Numbered from the stretch's first letter, positions 22,868-29,893 are shown. The stretch: 41,067 bases of DNA from a virus (IMGVR_UViG_3300037189_007198:1-41067); one strand, 5' to 3'. Program-made: numbers and translations. The notes: generated by a model not told the origin, from the letters alone.

Positions 22868-24540
22868 GCGGTTGCTGCTTCAAGTACCCCAGTTCCTTTG
22901 AGCTTGCCTGCTGCGCTCGCTGCCTGCTCCATCATCTGCATCTGCTGGGCTGCTGCCTGCTGTTGCCTGCGTGCCTCCTGCAACTGGGCAAGCTCATCGT
23001 CGGTGCGGTGCAAGTGGGCAGGGAGACCATTGCCTTGGTCGATGAGCTTCAACGCCTCGGGCACCTTGAGGTCATCGAACGCTGCCTCACCGATGATATT
23101 GGCAACCCCGAGTCGGCGTTGCAGGGACTCGTCAATTGCAGCCTTGTGCCGTTGGCTAATTGCCATCGCCATGCGACTGGTAAAGGACACCTTGGGAGGC
23201 ATGATGGTTGCCTCGGTGTCCGAGATGGGGATGAGCATCTTCTCAGGCACGGGTGGGAAGTAACCACGGCGCAGGAGGATGTTGAAGATGCGGATGAGAA
23301 CCCGCTCGTAGTGCTCGGTGGACATGAGGCTGAACACCGGAGAGAAGAGGTCGATGGCTTCCTGCCGAATCTCCAACGCCTCGGTTGCCGTAATCTCCTT
23401 CGTGATGTTGCGGAAGGTTCTGAACACGTCGAGGTTGAGTGCCCGCTCAATGTCCTGTCTGCGCATCTGCACACGGTTCTGCCCCTCCACGTAGGTACCC
23501 TCGCTGCCCCATGTCTTTGGGACTCGGTTGGGGTCGGCATAGTAGGTTGGTCCTCCCGGCATGAGGTTCACGTTTCCCTCCTGCTCCACGGGGATGAGCA
23601 GCCGGGGGTTGGCTGCGACATCCGCAAGGAGGTCGAGGCTGCACTGGAGTGAGTTGAGTTGCCGTGCATCGGCAAGTGCCTTGATAGCGGGTGCGATGCC
23701 AAACGGTGTGCCAGACCACTTGAGGTGGCGGGAGACGATGGCGGGCATGTCCTCATGTCCTGAGTTGCGCACCACCTTTTTGCTCGTTGCATGAATCCAC
23801 ACCGAGGCAATCTCCATGTCCTCAGCGAGTGGGGAGTCGGTGATGCGCTCATCGTCCATGCGCTTGTAGATGCACAGCACGTACTGCTCCTCGCTGGCAT
23901 CCTCGGGTTTTTGCCTGAACTTCTGGAGGATGGAGTCTGGCACCATGCTCTCCCCGAACTTCTCCACTGCCTGCTTGTTGGTGTAGTTCTTGGTGGCATA
24001 GACCCCATCCACAAACCCTTCTGCGTTCTCGGTCATGCTGAACGTGTTGGGGTCCCACCGTTGAGTGATAAAAGGCTTGTCGATCCCTGGGGGTGACTCG
24101 GTGATGAGCAGATGACGGGTGCCGAATGCCGCACCGTCGATCACTGCCTCGAAGTCCTCAGCGTGGAAGTTGGACAGGTTGATCTGCCTCTCCATGATCT
24201 GCGACACACGGGAGTGCCACTCAGCCACCTCATCATCCCCGTTGTAGGCATCATCGGGGAGCACTTGGAACCAGAACGAGTTGGCTGGGGACATCCACGC
24301 CTTGATCCCCGATGCGTGCTGCTCCACCGAGTTCATCAAGGTTGAGTCGAACAGGCGAGTGTGCCGTTGGGTTGACTTGCTGCTGTTGTGGTTTGGCTCT
24401 GTGCTGTTGATCGCATCGACAGAGGGGCGGGCATAATCCCCCAACTGCTTGAACACGTTCACCATCTGCATCCGCTTCAACTCAGCTTCCTGCCAAGCTC
24501 GGTGACAACGGATGCCCAATTCAGTGAGGGAGATTTTCAT
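22864..24540 (-). CDS. Portal protein (T7 gp8-like head-tail connector)
   Basis: The 558-aa protein has the features of the podovirus head-tail connector family: N-terminal RMQMVNVFKQLGDYARPS, then RLFDSTLMNSVEQHASGIKA with MSPANSFWFQVLP (about 60-95), VIDGAAFGTRHLLI (wing), the long crown/stem segments, and the conserved GLTP-equivalent PGGPTYYADP. The C-terminal helix is Gln-rich (ARRQQQAAAQQMQMMEQAAS). Twelve copies form the ring through which DNA is packaged and ejected and to which the terminase and gp11-like adaptor dock. The length matches T7 gp8 (536 aa). The start follows a six-base gap and lacks a Shine-Dalgarno. Confidence 0.93.
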   Translation of the reverse strand: MKISLTELGIRCHRAWQEAELKRMQMVNVFKQLGDYARPSVDAINSTEPNHNSSKSTQRHTRLFDSTLMNSVEQHASGIKAWMSPANSFWFQVLPDDAYNGDDEVAEWHSRVSQIMERQINLSNFHAEDFEAVIDGAAFGTRHLLITESPPGIDKPFITQRWDPNTFSMTENAEGFVDGVYATKNYTNKQAVEKFGESMVPDSILQKFRQKPEDASEEQYVLCIYKRMDDERITDSPLAEDMEIASVWIHATSKKVVRNSGHEDMPAIVSRHLKWSGTPFGIAPAIKALADARQLNSLQCSLDLLADVAANPRLLIPVEQEGNVNLMPGGPTYYADPNRVPKTWGSEGTYVEGQNRVQMRRQDIERALNLDVFRTFRNITKEITATEALEIRQEAIDLFSPVFSLMSTEHYERVLIRIFNILLRRGYFPPVPEKMLIPISDTEATIMPPKVSFTSRMAMAISQRHKAAIDESLQRRLGVANIIGEAAFDDLKVPEALKLIDQGNGLPAHLHRTDDELAQLQEARRQQQAAAQQMQMMEQAASAAGKLKGTGVLEAATA

Positions 24541-24546
24541 CGTGGG

Positions 24547-25266
24547 TTAGCCGAGTGTGGGTTTCGCCCCCTGTGCCGTAGCGGAGGGTGCGGGGGTGGA
24601 GGACTTGCCTGTGTCACCTGCTCCCAGCTTGGAGCGGGCAAACCCACGGCGCATCTTGGCTGCTTTCCGAAACTCCTGTGCCGCTGCCTCCGCATCTTGT
24701 GATGTCTGACTCGGGGGTGGCGCATACTTGGGTGTGGGTGGCGCGACGAAGGCGGGCATCTCAGGCTGCTCCTTGCCCATCGCCGCAAGCTGCTGCTTGA
24801 GCAGTTGGTTGTTGAGCTTGTCGTTCTCCTTCTGCGTCTTGGATGGACCACCACCTCCCCCGCCTCCGAACTGGTGCTGCTGCTCGGGTTGCTGGTGCCA
24901 CTGGGTAGGAGGTAGGGTTTTCATAAGTTTGCGGGTCAACTTCTCAAAACTATACCCCCGCAGACGGTTGTCACGCGCAAAAGCGATGTAGGGGAGGGGG
25001 TATGGGATGAGGTGCAGGACGGTGCGCAAGTCCCCCGTGCAGAGCCAAACCATCCAGCAGTTCGGGTTGGGTTCGTGGTGGATGGGCACTGTGCCATGCT
25101 TGAGCAGACGGGGTGTGAGCAGGATTGGGAACCCCCATAAGCAGCAGGTTGGGGTCTCAATGGTCTTGCCCTGCGGGAGGCTGCGGATGAGGTGCCGCTC
25201 GGTGACGTAGCGCACTGCGTTGTCGTTGTAGAGGTTGAGTGCCTGTTGCTTGGGTGTGGCTCTCAT
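24547..25266 (-). CDS. Head-region protein with Gly-run hinge, unknown
   Basis: The 239-aa product has two parts. Residues 1-115 form a compact domain (NAVRYVTERHLIRSLPQGKT; HHEPNPNCWMVWLCTGDLRT; PYIAFARDNRLRGYSFEKL) of unknown family. A run of seven glycines (about 134-140) leads to a Gln/Pro-rich tail with helices and a basic C-terminal segment (AAQEFRKAAKMRRGFARSKL) ending near a GDTG turn. Similar basic ends occur in small podovirus proteins coded between terminase and portal. It overlaps the terminase stop by four bases. The N-terminal domain could be compared with the small acyltransferase-like proteins of T7-like phages, but I cannot support that from motifs. Confidence 0.7.
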   Translation of the reverse strand: MRATPKQQALNLYNDNAVRYVTERHLIRSLPQGKTIETPTCCLWGFPILLTPRLLKHGTVPIHHEPNPNCWMVWLCTGDLRTVLHLIPYPLPYIAFARDNRLRGYSFEKLTRKLMKTLPPTQWHQQPEQQHQFGGGGGGGPSKTQKENDKLNNQLLKQQLAAMGKEQPEMPAFVAPPTPKYAPPPSQTSQDAEAAAQEFRKAAKMRRGFARSKLGAGDTGKSSTPAPSATAQGAKPTLG

Positions 25267-26999
25267 GGTGTCTGCATGATGACCTTCACCGTGCGTTGTC
25301 CAGTGATGGAAGTTGTTCCATTCTCCCGCTCCTCAACGCGCAGGTGGGTACGAACGAGCGACTGCTCATCCGCCTCAGCATAGGTCCTGAACCCGTCCGC
25401 TGCGTGGTCGCAAATCCCATCCTTGAAAGGGTTGGTCGAGGCTGCACCGGAGGTCGATGGGCGAACTCGGTAGCCTTCGAGTCGCACCACTCCACCTGGG
25501 TGCTCGTTCCCATCGGTGTCGGTGGTGGGCGTGTCGGTGCGGACGTGAAACCAGCAGCGTGGCAGCATCTTGCGCACAGCATCGACCCCTGCCCACACAT
25601 CCGGAGTGCGGGGCACCACGGTGATCTTGTTGCGGGGGATGCCACACTTGACCAAGTTCTCCACATAGGTGAGACCGGAACCCTTGTCGGTGGTGTTGGC
25701 ATCGTGCGGGATGATGAGTTGCACGATCTGCCCGTGGGTGGTCTCCCACTTGCGAAAGGTCTCTGCCACCCATGCTGCCCCCTTGCCCTCTCCGAACGCA
25801 CAGTCGATCACGTTGTGCTGCTTGCCTGCTGGCTGGTGCAACCATAGTGCCGTGTTGACCGAGGAACCGAGGTCGGCAGAGAGGAAGAAGGGGAGGTGCG
25901 GTTCGGGGTTGAAGGTTGTGACACGCCCTTGGTTGCGCACCGTGGTCATCTCAGGGTAAATCTGCCCAGTGACGTTCGCCATGTCGCACTCGTCCACTGT
26001 GCTGGGGAACTGCTGCCACATGAGGTCCTTGAGCGACTCCCGTTTCTTCTCCCACCACGCTTGCCGATCTGAGGGGATGACTCCATTCTCCCACCCGAAC
26101 TTGTCCATGATCCAGAACCGATGCGTCTCAGTCAGCTTGTCGAAGTAGTCCGTGGTGGACTGGAGCTTGGGGCGGGCACCACGGATGCGGTAGGAGGGAT
26201 GCCCCAACCATGAGAAGAAGTGCATCTTCCAGTCCAGGGGTGTGAGTTGATTCTCCTTGGTGGCGTGGAGTGCCTGCTTGAAGATGTGGTAGCAGTGCCC
26301 GATGCGCCCACCCTCCATCGTGGTCTCCACGTCGATGGTGCCGTTCATGGGCACAGCATTCATGGAACCCCGCACAATGTCCTCAGCCACCTTGGGTGCC
26401 TGTGCTGCGATGGGTCCAAACTCGGAGATGTGGAGCTTGAGCGGAGTCTTACCCGTGTAGCGCACCCCTGCGGTGTACTCAGAGCCATTGCGCCATGCGA
26501 GGTGCCCATTGGATGAGGACATGAGCTTATTGGACTTCGTGATGATCGTTGCCCAGATCATGCGCAGAGCTAGGTCGGGGTGCTCTGTTGGTCCCTTGTC
26601 CCATGCGAAGCGGGCGATGGCGAGCTTGTCCTGCGCATCCGCCTCCTTGATGTCGATCACCCCACACCGGAAGTCTTTGGTGAACAGGCAGGAGTCGAGG
26701 TAGTCGAGGACGATCAAGGTGCTCATACCGAGCTTACGTGCCTTGGGGACGAAGTTGCGGTGGTGCCTGTTCTGGAGGAAATCGATCTGCTCATGCCGGA
26801 GTCTGAACTGCTCAACGAGACCATCCTCGTTGAGGATCACGTAGAGGTTGTTCATCCTCCACATCTTGTCACTGAACTTCTCGGTGACGAGTCTGGCTAA
26901 CTCCTGTGGCGTGGGCTGGCGTGGTGCAAGGTAAGCCTCAGCCATGCGTGTTGCCCGTTCGAGGGGTGTCTCCCCAATGAGGTCGTCATCGTCGGTCAT
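25263..26999 (-). CDS. Terminase large subunit
   Basis: From the Met at 26999 (MTDDDDLIGE), which overlaps the preceding stop by four bases, the protein is 578 aa; the longer frame from 27053 would invade the upstream gene. The ATPase shows a deviant Walker A ARKLGMST (87-94) and a Walker B/catalytic pair ISEFG (191-195, Glu193). The nuclease shows LSADLGS (Asp376), IIPHDAN (Asp433) and DHAADGF near the C-terminus. This is the packaging motor that cuts and translocates genomic DNA at the portal. The acidic N-terminus resembles the DLL-type tails found on other proteins of this phage. The deviant Walker A (R-x-x-G-x-S) is usual for this terminase group. Confidence 0.93.
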   Translation of the reverse strand: MTDDDDLIGETPLERATRMAEAYLAPRQPTPQELARLVTEKFSDKMWRMNNLYVILNEDGLVEQFRLRHEQIDFLQNRHHRNFVPKARKLGMSTLIVLDYLDSCLFTKDFRCGVIDIKEADAQDKLAIARFAWDKGPTEHPDLALRMIWATIITKSNKLMSSSNGHLAWRNGSEYTAGVRYTGKTPLKLHISEFGPIAAQAPKVAEDIVRGSMNAVPMNGTIDVETTMEGGRIGHCYHIFKQALHATKENQLTPLDWKMHFFSWLGHPSYRIRGARPKLQSTTDYFDKLTETHRFWIMDKFGWENGVIPSDRQAWWEKKRESLKDLMWQQFPSTVDECDMANVTGQIYPEMTTVRNQGRVTTFNPEPHLPFFLSADLGSSVNTALWLHQPAGKQHNVIDCAFGEGKGAAWVAETFRKWETTHGQIVQLIIPHDANTTDKGSGLTYVENLVKCGIPRNKITVVPRTPDVWAGVDAVRKMLPRCWFHVRTDTPTTDTDGNEHPGGVVRLEGYRVRPSTSGAASTNPFKDGICDHAADGFRTYAEADEQSLVRTHLRVEERENGTTSITGQRTVKVIMQTP

Positions 27000-27220
27000 A
27001 GCAAGTCGTCCCCCTCCTCTGTGAGCTTGGGTCCACGTCTGGCGCACCCGCATGATGTCGTGTTACCACGTTTGAGGTTGTAAGCTGGGAGCTTGATCTT
27101 CCCCCCACACTCACAGTCACAAAGCCACCATGCGTCCCTTCTGTCGAGGATCGGGTTGCGCACCCTCTTGCGAGCGGTGAGCTTGCCATAGCGTTGTCCT
27201 GTGAGGTCGTAGGCGAACAT
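26996..27220 (-). CDS. Small zinc-finger protein
   Basis: The 74-aa product contains LTGQRYGKLTARKRV (6-20), WWLCDCECGG (31-40), LKRGNTTSCGC (49-59) and a tail EEGDDLL. Four cysteines in C-x-C...C-x-C spacing with the RYGKLT and W-x-CDC-x-CG blocks match the zinc-binding module found at the front of many phage HNH/AP2-type homing proteins, here without any nuclease domain. It is the first gene after the 27232-27260 promoter, only about five bases from the predicted transcription start, and overlaps the large terminase gene by four bases. It could be a DNA-binding packaging factor or a remnant of a homing endonuclease. Confidence 0.75.
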   Translation of the reverse strand: MFAYDLTGQRYGKLTARKRVRNPILDRRDAWWLCDCECGGKIKLPAYNLKRGNTTSCGCARRGPKLTEEGDDLL

Positions 27221-27229
27221 GAGCGTGGA

Positions 27230-27260
27230 CAGTTTTAACTGACATCGTGGTTTGGGTCAA
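27230..27260 (-). promoter_or_regulatory. Predicted leftward promoter with overlapping palindromic operator
   Basis: On the minus strand a TTGACC (27255-27260) and TAAAAC (27232-27237) are separated by 17 bases, a fair sigma70-type promoter. The palindrome CAGTT-TT-AACTG (27230-27241) covers the -10 box. The predicted start, near 27225, is about five bases before the ATG at 27220, so the transcript would be almost leaderless. The element is nearly the same as that at 31043-31072. Confidence 0.6.
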
Positions 27261-27345
27261 GGGGAGATTCAACGGACATCTGGGTTTGTGGGGATTAACT
27301 GACATGTGGAGTGTAGGGGTTTAGGCGATGAGATTTAACTGACAT
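27234..27345 (-). repeat. Four copies of the ATGTC(A/C)GTTAA motif, leftward orientation
   Basis: Copies, written here as seen on the plus strand, are TTTAACTGACAT at 27234-27245, TTCAACGGACAT at 27268-27279, ATTAACTGACAT at 27294-27305 and TTTAACTGACAT at 27334-27345. Spacing is 34, 26 and 40 bases. The first overlaps the promoter -10 box. They probably bind a phage or host regulator. Confidence 0.7.
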
Positions 27346-27402
27346 GTGGGTCTGTGGATTTTTGGGTTTGCGGGGATTGGGTCATTTTGTGTTTGCGGCG
27401 AA

Positions 27403-27464
27403 GGGGGTGGCTTCCCCCTCCCCCACCCCTCTCCGGTTCACACCCAAAACACACCCCCCACCCC
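27403..27464 (-). other. Clustered G runs on the minus strand
   Basis: Minus-strand G runs of 4, 6, 3, 4, 5 and 5 occur within about 52 bases (C runs at 27414-27464 on the plus strand), and GGGGTGG (27404-27410) with CCACCCC (27423-27429) can form a hairpin instead. The leftward transcript could form a G-quadruplex just upstream of the packaging genes. Confidence 0.45.
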
Positions 27465-27577
27465 ATCGCCAGACCCGCCCAATCCCCGCCCTTGCTGAGT
27501 CTCAATAGACCATCCATCCCCCATCATGCCCCACAATTACAGTCTCAAGAGCCGCAATCCCTTATAGAATAAGGGAA

Positions 27578-27616
27578 GTGTATTTGGTCATACGGTTATT
27601 GTATGTAGTTATACAC
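27578..27616. repeat. Symmetric two-armed palindrome at the small terminase stop
   Basis: GTGTAT (27578-27583) and CATAC (27589-27593) are mirrored by GTATG (27601-27605) and ATACAC (27611-27616), with equal 5-base gaps and a 7-base centre. The equal spacing suggests a dimeric protein site. The layout, two inverted arms about a 7-base spacer, is also that of tyrosine-recombinase core sites, but no integrase is encoded. Confidence 0.55.
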
Positions 27617-28182
27617 TAAAGCAGGTCCTCGCCATCGTCCTCCACCGGGGGAGGCGGGGCGGGGAGTGTGAGGGGTGCGGATGTGGGGAGAGCTAAGCCC
27701 ATGAGAGCCTCCAGTGCATTAGCAACGGGGGCAAGCTCGCCAGTGTCGGAGGTTGCGGGTGCAAGCTCTCCGGCCATCATGGCGTCAAGCTGGATTGCTT
27801 TGAGCTTATCTGGGAGTTTGACTTGGACCTTTTCTTCGACCTCGCCTGAATCGGTTATGCGCCGTGTCACTGTAACTGATTGTGCAAGGTGGGGTTTATC
27901 CGCCATCACAGTCTGGGGATTTGCGCGGGTGAGGTCCGCTAGAAATTGCCTCCTCTCGTCATGGCTGAGGAATCTTGACTGCACAGCATTTGCCCTCAGC
28001 CTCTCCACCTCAGCCATAATATGAGGAGAACGGCAGCACCGGGAACCCTCAGTTTGACACGTTCCATGAGAGGCATCGGGCCGAGCAGCTTGATAGGCTT
28101 TGGTAGCATTGCCCCCATTCCTCACATACTCCATTGCCCATGCTTCCTCCCATTTCTTCAGCTTGATGTCAGTTACAGTCAT
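27616..28182 (-). CDS. Terminase small subunit
   Basis: The Met at 28182 (MTVTDIKLKKWEEAWAMEYV) is preferred, giving 188 aa; a longer frame adds an unlikely Cys/Gly-rich leader. The N-terminal helix-turn-helix pattern, WAMEYVRNGGNATKAYQAAR (about 15-34), followed by CRSPHIMAEVERLRA, is characteristic of Terminase_2-type small subunits, which recognise the packaging site and regulate the large subunit. A middle oligomerisation helix (DERRQFLADLTRANP) and a Pro-rich C-terminus follow. The protein ends DDGEDLL, one of the shared acidic tails. Unusually, 395 bases and another gene separate it from the large subunit. Confidence 0.85.
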   Translation of the reverse strand: MTVTDIKLKKWEEAWAMEYVRNGGNATKAYQAARPDASHGTCQTEGSRCCRSPHIMAEVERLRANAVQSRFLSHDERRQFLADLTRANPQTVMADKPHLAQSVTVTRRITDSGEVEEKVQVKLPDKLKAIQLDAMMAGELAPATSDTGELAPVANALEALMGLALPTSAPLTLPAPPPPVEDDGEDLL

Positions 28183-28208
28183 TCCACACAATCCCCCAAC
28201 CCCGCAAC

Positions 28209-28248
28209 CCCGCAACCCCGAACAAGTCCGTTAATATGTCCGTTAATA
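28209..28248. repeat. 40-bp direct repeat, copy 1, with two 12-bp iterons
   Basis: This copy is identical to 28295-28334. It starts CCCGCAACCCCG and contains GTCCGTTAAT at 28226-28235 and 28238-28247, a period of 12. Confidence 0.9.
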
Positions 28249-28294
28249 CCCTCGGCCTGACCGCCCCTCTCTCCATTGTTCGCTAGGCGCGAAA

Positions 28295-28346
28295 CCCGCA
28301 ACCCCGAACAAGTCCGTTAATATGTCCGTTAATATGTCCGTTAATA
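28295..28346. repeat. 40-bp direct repeat, copy 2, with three 12-bp iterons
   Basis: Copy 2 occupies 28295-28334 and has one extra 12-base unit to 28346. GTCCGTTAAT occurs at 28312-28321, 28324-28333 and 28336-28345. The unit is a C-variant of the ATGTCAGTTAA motif found at the promoters. Confidence 0.9.
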
Positions 28347-28387
28347 CCCCCATTTCTCCCTCCGCCTAGCTCCAAATCCAGAAAAGT

Positions 28388-28608
28388 GGAACTAGGCAGG
28401 CTACAACGCCCATCCTATAAGGCTTTCAGCGTTTCCTGCCTAATTGCCTAATAAAATCCGCAAAACCATATACAATGTGCGGAAAAAAATGAAATTCTCC
28501 TTTTTCAATTTTTTTCCTGCACCCGTATTAGTTTACCTGTTTTATTAGGCAATTAGGCAGGAAATCCGCAATCCCTTGTATTATAAGGCTTTCAGCCTGC
28601 CTAGTTCC
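28388..28608. repeat. Nested inverted repeats around an A/T-rich core
   Basis: Outer arms GGAACTAGGCAGGC (28388-28401) and its exact complement (28595-28608) enclose perfect 25-bp inner arms (28432-28456, 28540-28564). Between the inner arms lie TCCGCA (28457-28462) and TGCGGA (28478-28483), a third small inverted pair, and an A/T-rich stretch. TATAAGGCTTTCAGC is directly repeated at 28416-28430 and 28582-28596. The inner arms alone could extrude a cruciform. Confidence 0.9.
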
Positions 28609-28662
28609 CCGCCTAGTTCGGGGGAGTTGGGCTGAGAATTGGGCAAAATCGGGGTTTTTGGG

Positions 28663-28725
28663 ATGTCAGTTAAATTAAACTTGACGTTTTCCCGCATAGG
28701 TGGCAAAATTGGGATGTCAGTTACA
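28663..28725 (+). promoter_or_regulatory. Two rightward ATGTCAGTTA motifs flanking a promoter-like TTGACG
   Basis: ATGTCAGTTAAA (28663-28674) and ATGTCAGTTACA (28714-28725) flank TTGACG (28681-28686), which has CAAAAT 17 bases downstream (28704-28709). Each motif is preceded at a distance by a GGCAAAAT(C/T)GGG copy, so the block may be a tandem duplication. It lies just upstream of the first rightward gene and probably drives the early unit. Confidence 0.5.
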
Positions 28726-28743
28726 ATCCAACCCCGAAAACTT

Positions 28744-28944
28744 ATGACCCATCAAGAATTGATCGAATCCACCCAATTTACCCAACTCCACACCTCCAAA
28801 ATTCGCGGATATGTTACCCGCAAAGCTGGGTACACCCCAACCCCCCAACCATATAAAGGTAAGTTTGGGGAAGGGTGGACTGTCAAAACCCCCCGATGGG
28901 ACACAACCAGATTTTGCAACATCACATACTTTATCCGCAAATAG
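28744..28944 (+). CDS. Small early protein (66 aa), unknown
   Basis: The ATG at 28744 (MTHQELIESTQFTQ) is chosen because longer in-frame starts run through the promoter motifs. The product is basic with aromatic residues (KIRGYVTRKAGYTPTPQPYK, about 20-39; WTVKTPRWDTTRF). It is the first rightward gene after the control region, a position often used for takeover or anti-host proteins. The DNA is richer in A+T than the replication genes. I do not recognise it. Confidence 0.6.
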   Translation: MTHQELIESTQFTQLHTSKIRGYVTRKAGYTPTPQPYKGKFGEGWTVKTPRWDTTRFCNITYFIRK

Positions 28945-29029
28945 TCGAAACGGGCACAAGCCCGTATGGGGGGAGTCGCCGCCCCTCCACTGAAGAGACT
29001 AGGCCACAACTCAAACTCACATCTACACC

Positions 29030-29416
29030 ATGAAAACAGAAAACGAACTGGATTACACCGGATACGAACCTGCCCAACTTGCCCTTGCTGCATTCCTGGA
29101 ATGCGAGCCGGACGATTTGAGCGAAGAGAGATACAAGCATTATGATGCAATGACCATCTACTCTCTAGGCTCAAAAGAGTACGCAATCGGCACCGATGAG
29201 GAAGCGGATACCGCATGGGAAGCCGCCCTTGATTCTTATCTGGAGGAATGCGTTTACCCCGAATTGCCAGATAGCATGAAAAACTATTTTGATGATGAAG
29301 CATGGAAGCGTGACGCCAGCTTTGATGGTCGGGGGCATAGCCTAAGCCCGTACGATGGAAACGAAGATGAACAAGAGTATGATGGGGAGACATTCATCAT
29401 CTACCGCTTGAACTAG
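29030..29416 (+). CDS. Highly acidic early protein
   Basis: The 128-aa product has about 36 Asp/Glu residues (roughly 28 %) and few basic ones. Segments include LECEPDDLSEERYKHYDAMT, YSLGSKEYAIGTDEEADTAW and LDSYLEECVYPELPDSMKNY, with a conserved-looking DGRGHSLSPYDGNEDEQ near the end. I have seen the YSLGS-x-EYA and DGRGH blocks in unnamed phage proteins. The charge and early position would fit a DNA mimic or anti-restriction factor, but no known family (ArdA, Ocr, DMP19) is evident. A hairpin (28950-28965) precedes it. The start has only an ACACC leader, no Shine-Dalgarno. Confidence 0.75.
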   Translation: MKTENELDYTGYEPAQLALAAFLECEPDDLSEERYKHYDAMTIYSLGSKEYAIGTDEEADTAWEAALDSYLEECVYPELPDSMKNYFDDEAWKRDASFDGRGHSLSPYDGNEDEQEYDGETFIIYRLN

Positions 29417-29489
29417 CCTCTACACCATCCCTTCAACTCGGGGGGATGGAATAGAGGCGGGATCAATAACCCCCCGCCCACATGACACC

Positions 29490-29615
29490 ATGCACCCCCG
29501 CACCAAACGCCAGCTTATGCAAATCACCAAACCCCTAGCCCGCTTGATTGCTGGCTATGGGGTTTTAATCCTGTTCATCCTACTCGCAATTTTAGCCCTC
29601 ATCACCCTACCATGA
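29490..29615 (+). CDS. Small membrane protein (41 aa)
   Basis: A 41-aa frame begins in the genome's typical ACACC-ATG context and ends with an ATGA overlap with the next gene. The N-terminal half is basic (MHPRTKRQLMQITKPLAR) and the C-terminal half is one membrane helix (about 19-40, LIAGYGVLILFILLAILA). A cytoplasmic N-terminus is predicted. Early single-span proteins may act in superinfection exclusion or host membrane takeover; none is recognised here. Confidence 0.6.
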   Translation: MHPRTKRQLMQITKPLARLIAGYGVLILFILLAILALITLP

Positions 29616-29893
29616 AAACACAGCACACCCCTGGACCCTGGGAGCTTCGCGGCCCCCGCTTAGTCACTGATAAAAATGGCGTTATCATCGCCGAAAATAT
29701 CTCCTCTAATGAGGGGACCTCAGAAGCTAACGCCCACCTCATCGCCGCCGCTCCCGAATTGCTGGAAGCGTTGAAGTTGGGCCTATTGCTAATTGAGCGT
29801 ATTGAGCCAAACGATAAGTTGGACGAGCATGAACAAGCATTCGCCAACGCAGCACGGGCAGCAATCCAGAAAGCTATGGAGGAGCAACCATGA
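29612..29893 (+). CDS. Conserved small phage protein (TPGPW type)
   Basis: The 93-aa product starts MKTQHTPGPWELRG and contains EANAHLIAAAPELLEALKLG (about 38-57) before a C-terminal helix (EHEQAFANAARAAIQKAMEE). The TPGPW start and NA-x-LIAAAPELLEAL core define a very widespread small protein of phages and prophages, annotated without function. It overlaps both neighbours by four bases. Recognition of the family is firm; the role is unknown. Confidence 0.85.
   Translation: MKTQHTPGPWELRGPRLVTDKNGVIIAENISSNEGTSEANAHLIAAAPELLEALKLGLLLIERIEPNDKLDEHEQAFANAARAAIQKAMEEQP

Larger units (their letters stand above)
27221..27615. other. 395-bp intergenic control region upstream of the terminase large/zinc-finger genes
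   Basis: No gene is visible here; short frames on both strands are low-complexity. From left to right the region holds a promoter with palindromic operator (27230-27260), four copies of the TTTAACTGACAT motif (27234-27345), a G/C-run cluster (27403-27464), an 8-bp hairpin TCCCTTAT/ATAAGGGA (27555-27577) and a two-armed palindrome (27578-27616) touching the small terminase stop codon. Confidence 0.7.
28183..28743. other. Central divergent control region, candidate replication origin
   Basis: These 561 bases between the divergent units hold no gene. They contain a 40-bp direct repeat with 12-bp iterons (28209-28346), an inverted 14-bp pair (28388-28401 and 28595-28608) nested around an inverted 25-bp pair (28432-28456 and 28540-28564), an A/T-rich core (about 28484-28545), a 15-bp direct repeat (28416-28430 and 28582-28596), and promoter-like and ATGTCAGTTAA elements (28663-28725). 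Iterons, an A/T-rich unwinding candidate and nested inverted repeats together are typical of an initiator-dependent origin; transcription control is the alternative. Confidence 0.6.

Noticed and set aside
24547-24922. Separate gene for the Gly/Gln-rich C-terminal part (Met at residue 115) of the 239-aa protein
   Set aside because: It is in the same frame without an internal ribosome site; one protein with a flexible tail is simpler.
27354-27572. 72-aa plus-strand frame and a 60-aa minus-strand frame in the control region
   Set aside because: Low-complexity Pro/His/Gly-rich translations crossing G/C runs and motif copies; no start context or conserved pattern.
27578-27616. attP or dif site
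   Set aside because: No integrase gene is present and similarity to dif is limited to a few bases; kept only as a palindrome.
28166-28177. ATGTCAGTTACA copy in the small terminase start as a regulatory site
   Set aside because: It lies in codons 2-6 of a conserved-looking N-terminus, so it may be coding coincidence; counted only as a possible copy.
28639-28743. Longer N-terminus for the first rightward protein
   Set aside because: It would translate through the TTGACG and ATGTCAGTTA elements; the ATG at 28744 is the first good start.
29417-29478. Overlapping hairpins after the acidic early gene as a terminator or riboswitch
   Set aside because: Stems 29425-29431/29443-29449 and 29456-29461/29473-29478 are real but have no T run and no known aptamer pattern.
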